Under the pieces are notes generated by a model. That model saw only the letters and a program-made list of their open reading frames with translations, made no database searches and was not told where the DNA came from. From Mariprofundaceae bacterium (GTDB lineage Bacteria > Pseudomonadota > Zetaproteobacteria > Mariprofundales > Mariprofundaceae), in contig WFOJ01000086.1 of the NCBI GenBank assembly GCA_015488125.1, positions 1 to 9,719 on the forward strand: a stretch of 9,719 nt of DNA, given 5' to 3'. Both the position numbers and the translations under genes were made by a program. Below, in pieces: positions 1 to 4,968 of the stretch. Each line of letters begins with the position of its first letter. Positions within the stretch are counted from its first letter, which is position 1.

Positions 1-430
1 AATGGGTGACGCTGTCAAAGACGAAGAATTCCAGTTCCGGGCCGAAATAAGCCGTATCGGCCAGACCGGCGCTGCGAATATACTTCAGCGCACGTTGCGC
101 CACCTGACGAGGACAACGGTTGTAGTCCTGACCCGTGATGGGGTCGATGATCTGACCGACCAGCACCAGTGTTGATGCTTCAAAAAACGGATCAATATTG
201 GCGCTTTCAGGATCAGGGATAATCGCCATATCAGAATTATTGATGTCGCACCATCCAGCGACAGATGAGCCATCAAACGCAAATCCCTCTTCAAATGAGT
301 CTTTGCTCAATTGGCTGATCGGGAAGGTAACATGCTGCCACTTTCCCTTGGTGTCAGTGAATCGTACATCCACGAATTCACATTCATTTTCTTTTACCAG
401 GTCAAAGACCTTGCTGATTGCATCGCTCAC
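1..430 (-). CDS. glnA: Glutamine synthetase type I, N-terminal part (runs off the left edge)
   Basis: Glutamine synthetase condenses ammonium with glutamate using ATP and is the central enzyme of nitrogen assimilation in the cytoplasm. Reading the minus strand from a GTG at 430-428 gives 143 residues before the window ends. They match the GlnA N-terminal beta-grasp domain: the DGSS loop at 53-56 (the Asp that helps bind ammonium in the neighbouring subunit), PDP at 72-74, and the start of the catalytic domain, FGPELEFF at 129-136, whose two Glu are metal ligands in the family. The GTG start is supported by GGAGG six bases upstream and by the MSDA-like start typical of proteobacterial GlnA; no ATG lies in frame until residue 68. 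The family is about 470 residues long, so roughly two thirds is missing. The gene is divergent from the DUF4124-gmhA operon. The identity is seen directly from the translation. Confidence 0.97.
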   Translation of the reverse strand, partial: MSDAISKVFDLVKENECEFVDVRFTDTKGKWQHVTFPISQLSKDSFEEGFAFDGSSVAGWCDINNSDMAIIPDPESANIDPFFEASTLVLVGQIIDPITGQDYNRCPRQVAQRALKYIRSAGLADTAYFGPELEFFVFDSVTH

Positions 431-469
431 GCTTTTCCTCCGTGGGGCAGTCGGCATACACAACAAAAG

Positions 470-484
470 CGGCGCACTGCGCCG
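470..484 (-). promoter_or_regulatory. GC-rich hairpin in the glnA leader, attenuator-like
   Basis: CGGCGCA and TGCGCCG flank a single central base, a perfect dyad 40 bases upstream of the glnA start. Read on the minus strand it folds as a short GC stem followed by CTTTTGTTGT, the general form of a weak intrinsic terminator inside the leader. GGCAT and ATGCC flank it and could form an outer stem. It could equally be a repressor site. No function is shown. Confidence 0.3.
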
Positions 485-553
485 ATTCATGCCATGCCGT
501 GATTGACCTTCTCCAACTTGCAAGGGGAGAATGCACGCCAGCCTCCCTCAGTT

Positions 554-571
554 GCTGCCTGAGCAGGCAGC
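554..571. promoter_or_regulatory. Perfect 18-base palindrome, possible operator
   Basis: GCTGCCTG-AG-CAGGCAGC has two perfect 8-base arms around a 2-base centre. It has no T-run on either side, so it is unlikely to be a terminator. It lies within the presumed glnA upstream region and could be a dimeric regulator site. The regulator is unknown. Confidence 0.3.
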
Positions 572-663
572 TTTACAAGGATGAATAGAGTCTGAGTGTG
601 CGCCATCGAATAAACATGTCATCTCGATAGCGGTCGTTGCAAACATATCGGGAGCGCATCAAA

Positions 664-680
664 TGGCAATACCCTTGCCA
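664..680. promoter_or_regulatory. TGGCAA-N5-TTGCCA palindrome, possible sigma54 promoter for glnA
   Basis: The sequence TGGCAATACCCTTGCCA is an inverted repeat. Both strands place GG and GC exactly 12 bases apart, as in the sigma54 consensus TGGCACG-N4-TTGCW. The minus-strand reading (TGGCAAG-N4-TTGCC) matches 10 of 12 defined positions, against 9 for the plus strand. glnA is a classic sigma54/NtrC target in enterics, so a minus-strand promoter is plausible. The leader would then be about 220 bases, longer than usual, and no NtrC site is evident. Confidence 0.3.
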
Positions 681-725
681 CCAGGTTGTTTCTATCCACC
701 GGTTTTCCCTGTGTAATTTCAGCGT

Positions 726-754
726 TTGACATCCATGACGGCATGCTTTGTAAT
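726..754 (+). promoter_or_regulatory. Sigma70 promoter of the DUF4124-gmhA operon
   Basis: TTGACA at 726-731 is a perfect -35 hexamer. TGTAAT at 749-754 is a one-mismatch -10, and the spacer is exactly 17 bases. Transcription would start near 761, giving a short leader of about 27 bases to the ATG at 788. This is the clearest promoter in the window. Confidence 0.75.
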
Positions 755-787
755 TCTCACATATGAAATGCGACGGAGGAGGAAGTC

Positions 788-1285
788 ATGATGCGCCTGA
801 TACTTTTGATGATCATGTTGCTGTGCGGTTCAGGCACGCTTGCTGCCGGCGGGTTGTATCGCTATGTTGATGATATGGGAACGATCAACTACGTCGATAC
901 CATCACCAAGGTGCCCGAGCGCTATCGCATTCAATTACTCTCCCCGGAAGAACGCGCCAAACTGGAAAACAAGGATCTGACTCAGGTGTTACTGTTCCCC
1001 TATGAACTGGTGGGTAACGACACACTCAAGGAAGGTTTGTGGGAAGATGCCCATGACCGTCCCATCTCCCATGCCAAGGCCGTGCGCTTTACACGGGGAA
1101 CTGCGCGCATCCATAAAATTGCCCGCTACAACATTCATTTTGAACATGAAAATGGCGACAAGGAGACGATTGAAGTCTTCAAGGTTAAGGTCAAGGCTGA
1201 GGATTTCACCGATCTGAAGGGAAAGCCCGTGCCTGTTGATGAACTCAGTGGATTCATGTTAAAAACTCGCATGTATAAGGATTAG
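788..1285 (+). CDS. Secreted DUF4124-domain protein
   Basis: This 165-residue protein begins with a hydrophobic signal peptide (about residues 1-20, ending LAA before GG), so it is probably exported to the periplasm. Residues 21-46 (GGLYRYVDDMGTINYVDT and on) show the DUF4124 pattern: an aromatic Y-x-Y-V-D-x-x-G strand followed by an I-x-Y-V-D strand, common in small gammaproteobacterial envelope proteins of unknown function. The remaining two thirds is charged, without recognisable motifs or cysteines. Two adjacent ATGs (788 and 791) are possible starts. A strong GGAGGAGG at 775-782 sits five bases before the first. It is the first gene of a four-gene operon with gmhA one base behind its stop. 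DUF4124 proteins are often found near glnA in this class. No function can be assigned. Confidence 0.85.
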   Translation: MMRLILLMIMLLCGSGTLAAGGLYRYVDDMGTINYVDTITKVPERYRIQLLSPEERAKLENKDLTQVLLFPYELVGNDTLKEGLWEDAHDRPISHAKAVRFTRGTARIHKIARYNIHFEHENGDKETIEVFKVKVKAEDFTDLKGKPVPVDELSGFMLKTRMYKD

Positions 1286-1286
1286 T

Positions 1287-1877
1287 ATGATAAAACAACG
1301 CATTCACCAGGCCATGATAGATGGTGTTGAATTACGGCGGCGCTGTGCCGACGAACTGTCGGAGCCATTGCTGGCAGCCAGTACCCTGATGGTCGAATGC
1401 CTGCAGCGTGGCGGCAAGGTTCTCGCCTGCGGCAATGGTGGCTCGGCGGCCGATGCCCAGCATTTTGCTGCTGAACTGGTCAATCGTTTTCAGATCAACC
1501 GCCCCGGCCTTGCCGGTATTGCCTTGACGCATGATGCCTCGGTGATCACCAGCATCGCCAATGATTTTGATTTTGCCGACGTGTTTGCTCGCCAGGTTGA
1601 AGCACTCGGACGTGCAGGTGATGTGCTACTGGCTATTTCCACCAGTGGCAATTCGGCTAATGTATTGGCCGCGATGACAGCCGCCCAGCAGGCCAATATG
1701 CCTTGTATCGCGATGTGTGGCGGCAGCGGCGGCAGCATGCTGACGCACCCGGCAAGCTCTGTTGCTATATGCATCCCCCATCAGGCGACACCGCGTATTC
1801 AGGAAATGCATATCACCTGCCTGCATATTATCTGTGATCTTGTTGATCACGCCATGTTTTGCGGAGAAACACCATGA
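1287..1877 (+). CDS. gmhA: Phosphoheptose isomerase (SIS-domain, GmhA type)
   Basis: GmhA converts sedoheptulose 7-phosphate to glycero-manno-heptose 7-phosphate, the first step towards the ADP-heptose of LPS inner core; it is a cytoplasmic tetramer. The 196 residues match the family length. The phosphosugar-binding pattern CGNGGSAADAQHF is at 48-60, ISTSGNSANV at 117-126 and RIQEMH at 170-175. The close paralogue DiaA, a DnaA-binding protein, shares this fold, but here the isomerase residues are kept: His59 and Glu63 (HFAAEL), Gln172 and His180, corresponding to His61, Glu65, Gln172 and His180 of E. coli GmhA. DiaA lacks the Glu and the last His. Position 169 is Pro rather than the Asp of the enteric enzyme. 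The start follows AAGGA and lies one base after the previous stop; the end overlaps the next gene by ATGA. I judge GmhA more likely than DiaA. Confidence 0.88.
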   Translation: MIKQRIHQAMIDGVELRRRCADELSEPLLAASTLMVECLQRGGKVLACGNGGSAADAQHFAAELVNRFQINRPGLAGIALTHDASVITSIANDFDFADVFARQVEALGRAGDVLLAISTSGNSANVLAAMTAAQQANMPCIAMCGGSGGSMLTHPASSVAICIPHQATPRIQEMHITCLHIICDLVDHAMFCGETP

Positions 1878-2821
1878 GTATTCGTCCATTATCATTTCGC
1901 AATTTGCAGCTCACATCGCTGCAAGCGCGTCAAGTCAGCGCCAGCGAGGAGGATTTCGCCACGCTATGCCCGGCGGACAGTAGTTTTGCCGGATTTATTA
2001 GCAGTCTTCCCGGCACGGGTGCGGCCAAACGCCTGATCATGGCGCGTGACGCCATGGCCGATGCTTTACGTCAGAAGCGCGCTATTATTGTCGCCTGCGG
2101 TGGCCGGGTGGTCAGCACCGGGCTTGGCCCACTATTGATTCGGGCCATGGAACAGCGGCGCATCACGGCCCTGGCGTTAACTGGTGATGCCTTGCTACAG
2201 GATGTGGAAGTCGCACTTTCCGGTCACACGGTATTGCGCCAACCCGGACGGGATGCCGGAGCCTTTGGCGTCTCCGCAGAAGCCGGAGAACTGATCAATC
2301 ATGCCATCCATATGGGAGCCCGTGAAAATATTGGTATCGGCGAAGCAACAGCATTGGCATTGCTTGATGCAGGCGCTGACTATGGCCAGTATTCCCTTGT
2401 CGCTTCCGCTGGCAGATTGGGCGTGCCTGTGACTGTACACCCGGCTATTGGCATGGATGCCTTTGCCATTCACCCCAAATCCCATGGCGAATCCCTGGGA
2501 GCGACCGGCATGCGCGATTTCCAGATCCTGGCAGCCTTGCTGGGGCGCGGTAATCCCGGCGTTATTCTTAATGTCGCTTCTTCCATGTTGCTGCCGCGTG
2601 TGTTGGTGCAGGCGCTTGATGTTGCCCGCCAACTGGTGCGTGCACCCGAACAACTGACCGCTATCATGATCGCGCAGCGAGGAGATCGGCAAGTGGCAGA
2701 CGAAATTCTTGAGCGACTTACCGTTGATGGCGGCAGCGGCCTGTTGTTGTCCGAAGCGGAGGAATTATTGATTCCCCTGTTGTTCGCAGCCCTTCAGGAT
2801 GTGCTGGGAACAGATACATGA
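1874..2821 (+). CDS. Deoxyhypusine synthase-like protein of unknown function
   Basis: This 315-residue protein has no signal peptide or membrane segment and should be cytoplasmic. Its layout resembles bacterial deoxyhypusine synthase-like proteins. A strand and turn at about 70-92 (IIVACGGRVVSTGLGPLLI) leads to ITALALTG at 97-104 and a DVEVALSG at 110-117, as in the DHS pattern of vSSG, then lvTTaG, then eeDlik. A conserved block VPVTVHPAIGMDAFAIHP at 184-201 and GVILNVASSMLLPRV at 229-243 follow. The C-terminal active-site lysine region of true DHS (WGK) is not present, and bacteria lack eIF5A, so it is unlikely to make deoxyhypusine. The start chosen is the ATG at 1874 with GGAG seven bases before it; an in-frame TTG at 1859 is less likely. 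It overlaps gmhA and the next gene by four bases each, so production is probably coupled. The substrate is unknown. Confidence 0.8.
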   Translation: MSIRPLSFRNLQLTSLQARQVSASEEDFATLCPADSSFAGFISSLPGTGAAKRLIMARDAMADALRQKRAIIVACGGRVVSTGLGPLLIRAMEQRRITALALTGDALLQDVEVALSGHTVLRQPGRDAGAFGVSAEAGELINHAIHMGARENIGIGEATALALLDAGADYGQYSLVASAGRLGVPVTVHPAIGMDAFAIHPKSHGESLGATGMRDFQILAALLGRGNPGVILNVASSMLLPRVLVQALDVARQLVRAPEQLTAIMIAQRGDRQVADEILERLTVDGGSGLLLSEAEELLIPLLFAALQDVLGTDT

Positions 2822-3825
2822 GTATTGTCCTGACCCTGCTGGTGGCCTTGATCATCGTCTTTGTTGCGGCCCAAATGTTCACCAATGCCCTTGAGCATCT
2901 GGGGGAGCGCATGGGCGTTTCCGAAGGCGTAACAGGCTCGGTATTCGCGGCGGTTGGCACGGCCATGCCGGAAACGATCGTGCCTGTGGTCGCGATTCTC
3001 GCTGGCGGTGCTGCCGCAGAATTGAATCACGCGGTCGGCATGGGCGCCATTCTCGGTGCGCCTTTCATGCTGGGAACGCTGAGCCTGTGTCTGATGGCCG
3101 TTGCCGCGGGCCTGAAGTTTGGCTGGCAGTATTCATTTACGCCCGAACCGGGGGGTGTGAAACGAGACCTGCTGACCTTTTCGGGCGGTTTTTTACTGGT
3201 GGTGCTGGCGGGCATGCTGCCACCAACGTATGAGACGCTGCGCACACTGATTGCACTGCTGTTGTTGATCGTATATTTTCTTTACCTGATGCGCACCATT
3301 CGCGCCAGCAGCACGCTGGTGAATGAAGGCCATGGCACAGAAGCCGATGAAGCGCTGTATTTTTCCCGCTTTTTTGGCGATCGTCCGGTGATTGCCCTGC
3401 TTCAGTTACTGCTGGGGCTGGTGGTGCTGGTACTGGGTGCCAGATTGTTTGTGCATGGTATTGAGGAAGGGGCGGCAGTACTGGCTGTTTCAGCGCTGGT
3501 GATTTCGCTGCTGGTGGTGCCTGTTGCCACCGAGCTGCCTGAAAAAGTGAATTCGATCCTCTGGATTCGTCGCGGCAAGGATACGCTGGCCTTTGGCAAT
3601 ATTACCGGTGCCATGGTGTTTCAGGGGACGGTTATTCCAGCGATCGGTATGATGATCATGCCCTGGCACTTTTCTGAAGTCCATGCTCTCTCAGCAGCCT
3701 TGCTGGCATGGCTGGGGGCGGCATGGCTGTGGTGGATCCATCAAACGGGACGATTGAGCGCCGCCATGCTGCTGGCCAATGGCCTGCTTTACGCCCTGTT
3801 TGTGCTGCTGGTCTTTGCTGCCTGA
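2818..3825 (+). CDS. CaCA-family sodium/calcium exchanger-like membrane protein
   Basis: A 335-residue, very hydrophobic protein with about nine or ten predicted membrane helices in two homologous halves, the fold of the Ca2+:cation antiporter superfamily (PF01699). The first alpha-repeat is at about 36-88, with AVGTAMPET (45-53) matching the A-x-GTS-x-PE core and a degenerate GxxxGAPF segment at 76-83. The second is at about 223-275, with VPVATELPEKV (234-244) and GNITGAMVF (260-268), equivalent to GNxxGSNIFN. The acidic residue of each repeat that coordinates the cation (Glu52 and Glu241) is present. The central loop (about 160-188) is hydrophilic. The usual Ser/Thr and Asn positions are partly replaced, so the ion specificity is uncertain. 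The start overlaps the preceding stop (ATGA), and a strong hairpin follows the gene. It is the last gene of the gmhA operon; the reason for this link is not evident. Confidence 0.85.
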   Translation: MSIVLTLLVALIIVFVAAQMFTNALEHLGERMGVSEGVTGSVFAAVGTAMPETIVPVVAILAGGAAAELNHAVGMGAILGAPFMLGTLSLCLMAVAAGLKFGWQYSFTPEPGGVKRDLLTFSGGFLLVVLAGMLPPTYETLRTLIALLLLIVYFLYLMRTIRASSTLVNEGHGTEADEALYFSRFFGDRPVIALLQLLLGLVVLVLGARLFVHGIEEGAAVLAVSALVISLLVVPVATELPEKVNSILWIRRGKDTLAFGNITGAMVFQGTVIPAIGMMIMPWHFSEVHALSAALLAWLGAAWLWWIHQTGRLSAAMLLANGLLYALFVLLVFAA

Positions 3826-3831
3826 GAAAAT

Positions 3832-3857
3832 ACCCCGGGCAGGCAGCGGCCCGGGGT
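3832..3857. terminator. Hairpin terminator between convergent genes
   Basis: ACCCCGGGC (3832-3840) and GCCCGGGGT (3849-3857) form a perfect 9-bp stem with an 8-base loop. On the minus strand it is followed by ATTTTCTC, a usable U-tract for the small Cys/His gene. On the plus strand it is followed by a poorer GTTGCCAAGTTTA. It sits 6 bases after one stop and 10 bases from the other, so it probably serves both genes, better on the minus strand. Confidence 0.7.
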
Positions 3858-3867
3858 GTTGCCAAGT

Positions 3868-4044
3868 TTAGTTATCGACTGAGCAGCTGGTTTCTTCTTC
3901 CACATGGCCAGATTCGATGGCATCAATGGCCTTCTGGTCGTGTGGATTCACAGGGCAGCCGCAGCTGTGATCACTGTTCAGTGCATGCAGACGAGCCTGC
4001 TCAATATGCCACTGTGCAACTTTCAGGTGCTGATCAATGTTCAT
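3868..4044 (-). CDS. Small Cys/His-rich hypothetical protein (58 aa)
   Basis: A short minus-strand gene that I do not recognise. The product begins MNIDQHLKVAQWHIEQ, predicted as an amphipathic helix, followed by DHSCGCPVNPHDQ (25-37) and a tail ending ETSCSVDN. It has three cysteines (28, 30, 54) and six histidines (6, 13, 20, 26, 35, 47), so metal or cofactor binding is conceivable, but no known motif is matched. There is no signal peptide and the protein is acidic. The ATG at 4044 is preferred because AAAGGA lies seven bases upstream; a longer reading back to 4092 lacks a good ribosome site and would cross the likely promoter. The stop is followed at once by a terminator hairpin, and the gene is isolated between two plus-strand groups. 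These signals make it a likely real gene despite its size. Confidence 0.65.
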   Translation of the reverse strand: MNIDQHLKVAQWHIEQARLHALNSDHSCGCPVNPHDQKAIDAIESGHVEEETSCSVDN

Positions 4045-4083
4045 GCGTTCATCCTTTGTAACTAGCGTTCGCGACTCGTTAGG

Positions 4084-4101
4084 CAAGGCCAACGAGCCTT
4101 G
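4084..4101. promoter_or_regulatory. Short hairpin upstream of the small Cys/His gene
   Basis: CAAGGC and GCCTTG form a 6-bp stem around a 6-base loop, about 40-57 bases upstream of the minus-strand ATG. There is no T-run. It could be an operator or a leader structure, or it could be chance. Confidence 0.2.
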
Positions 4102-4118
4102 TTCAACCCTGCTGCAAC

Positions 4119-4225
4119 AGCAAGCGAGAGTGACAGGCGAAAGCTAGCAGTTCAATGGATGATATGCAAAATAACCAGTCTTTCGGCTTGGTTATTTTGC
4201 CGCATGCCATTAGCTTTCGCTTGCT
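4119..4225. repeat. Large imperfect inverted repeat (long stem-loop element)
   Basis: The core is a perfect 12-bp stem, GCAAAATAACCA (4166-4177) with TGGTTATTTTGC (4189-4200), around an 11-base loop. Outside it, ATGG (4155-4158) can pair with CCAT (4207-4210), and GCGAAAGCTA (4137-4146) pairs perfectly with TAGCTTTCGC (4211-4220). AGCAAGCGA (4119-4127) can alternatively pair with TCGCTTGCT (4217-4225), leaving a 13-base bulge on the left. The AT-rich core contrasts with its surroundings. The element is non-coding and lies between divergent genes. It could be a structured RNA, a miniature transposable element or a protein-binding cruciform. I cannot choose between these. Confidence 0.6.
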
Positions 4226-4239
4226 TCTCGTCCGGCAAT

Positions 4240-4255
4240 TGTGAGCTGCATCACC
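4240..4255. promoter_or_regulatory. CRP-like binding site
   Basis: TGTGA-N6-TCACC matches nine of ten positions of the CRP/Vfr core TGTGA-N6-TCACA. It is centred about 57 bases upstream of the predicted transcription start of the uracil-DNA glycosylase gene, near a class I activation position. This is a sequence match only. Confidence 0.35.
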
Positions 4256-4272
4256 AAGCTGCCACTTGTTTA

Positions 4273-4299
4273 TTTACACCATAGGTCTTTTGCTATAAA
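4273..4299 (+). promoter_or_regulatory. Extended -10 promoter upstream of the uracil-DNA glycosylase gene
   Basis: TGCTATAAA at 4291-4299 is an extended -10 (TGn followed by TATAAA). TTTACA at 4273-4278 is a possible -35 with a short 15-base spacer. Transcription would begin near 4306, giving a leader of about 30 bases. It probably drives udg and the genes behind it. Confidence 0.5.
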
Positions 4300-4335
4300 A
4301 GGTGAATTTTTATCATAAACCGAGCGATACACACC

Positions 4336-4968
4336 ATGCCCATATTTGATGCTTATTGCCGGGCCTGCCCCCGGCTTTTCCGGTTTTTACAGGATGTTCA
4401 GCGACAACATGCTGATTATTTTTGCGCCCCTGTGCCCGCCTTTGGCGATGCACAGCCGGGTCTGTTGATCGTTGGCCTTGCCCCTGGCATGCATGGCGCC
4501 AACAGAACCGGGCGGCCATTTACCGGTGATTATGCCGGTGTTTTACTTTACCAGACCCTGTATGAGCTTGGCCTTGCATCCATGCCTGAATCCACTGCTG
4601 CGGATGACGAATTGCAACTCTTTGGCGTGCGCATCACCAATGCCGTCAAATGCCTGCCACCGCAAAACAAGCCCAATCGTGATGAAATCATGCAGTGCAA
4701 CGCCTTTTTACACGAAGAAATCAGCAATCTGCCCGCAGATTGCAAGCTGCTGGCGTTGGGCAAAATCGCCCATGATGCCATCTTGCGCAGCGAAGGCTTA
4801 AGGCTTTCCCGCTATCCTTTTGCCCACGGAGCTTGTCACCGACTGCCTGGTGGCCGTGAGTTATATGATTCCTATCATTGCTCCCGCTACAACACCCAAA
4901 CCAAACGATTAACGGCCCGCATGTTCCACGATGTCCTGCGTCAGGCCAGTCGTCATATCGCGCCATGA
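4336..4968 (+). CDS. Uracil-DNA glycosylase, family 5 (UDGb) type, iron-sulfur
   Basis: The enzyme would excise uracil (and in this family often hypoxanthine or other deaminated bases) from DNA to start base-excision repair. Motif 1 is GLAPGMHGANRTGRPFTGD at 47-65. The GLAP start without the polar catalytic residue of families 1 and 4, together with HGxNRTGRxFTGD, is the family 5 signature. Motif 2 is SYHCSRYNTQT at 179-189, replacing the usual HPSP-x-N with HCSRYN. Four cysteines fit the 4Fe-4S ligands of family 4/5 enzymes: Cys8 and Cys11 (YCRACPRL), Cys106 (VKCLPP) and Cys121. The 210 residues fit the family. No strong ribosome site precedes the ATG at 4336, though GAG occurs about 12 bases before it. 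The stop overlaps the next start (ATGA), so the two are probably co-translated. Confidence 0.88.
   Translation: MPIFDAYCRACPRLFRFLQDVQRQHADYFCAPVPAFGDAQPGLLIVGLAPGMHGANRTGRPFTGDYAGVLLYQTLYELGLASMPESTAADDELQLFGVRITNAVKCLPPQNKPNRDEIMQCNAFLHEEISNLPADCKLLALGKIAHDAILRSEGLRLSRYPFAHGACHRLPGGRELYDSYHCSRYNTQTKRLTARMFHDVLRQASRHIAP

Larger units (their letters stand above)
431..787. other. Divergent intergenic region between glnA and the DUF4124 operon
   Basis: These 357 bases contain no credible gene. They must hold the glnA promoter and leader on the minus strand and the operon promoter on the plus strand. Visible elements are a sigma70 promoter (726-754), a TGGCAA-N5-TTGCCA palindrome (664-680), a perfect 18-base dyad (554-571) and a short GC-rich hairpin in the glnA leader (470-484). 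I found no convincing NtrC-type GCAC-N-GTGC site and no clear sigma70 promoter for glnA. Confidence 0.7.

Noticed and set aside
198..506. Plus-strand open frame across the glnA start
   Set aside because: It is antisense to well-recognised glnA and has no domain.
515..540. TGGC...TTGCAA on the minus strand as a sigma54 promoter
   Set aside because: The GG and GC dinucleotides are 18 bases apart instead of 12.
1859..1873. Upstream TTG start for the DHS-like gene
   Set aside because: ATG at 1874 has GGAG at a proper distance and the ATGA overlap seen at the other junctions.
1287..1877. DiaA (DnaA-binding SIS protein) rather than GmhA
   Set aside because: The isomerase residues Glu63 and His180 are present, and these are lost in DiaA.
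2195..2692. 165-residue open frame on the minus strand
   Set aside because: It is fully antisense to the DHS-like gene, has no recognisable domain and no ribosome site; it is a codon-bias shadow.
4078..4084. GTTAGGC resembling an integron attC core
   Set aside because: No partner RYYYAAC core or attC-like spacing was found, and there is no integrase nearby.
4878..4964. Longer TTG reading of the flippase-like gene
   Set aside because: It lies inside the udg coding region in another frame; the ATG at 4965 gives the family-like N-terminus.
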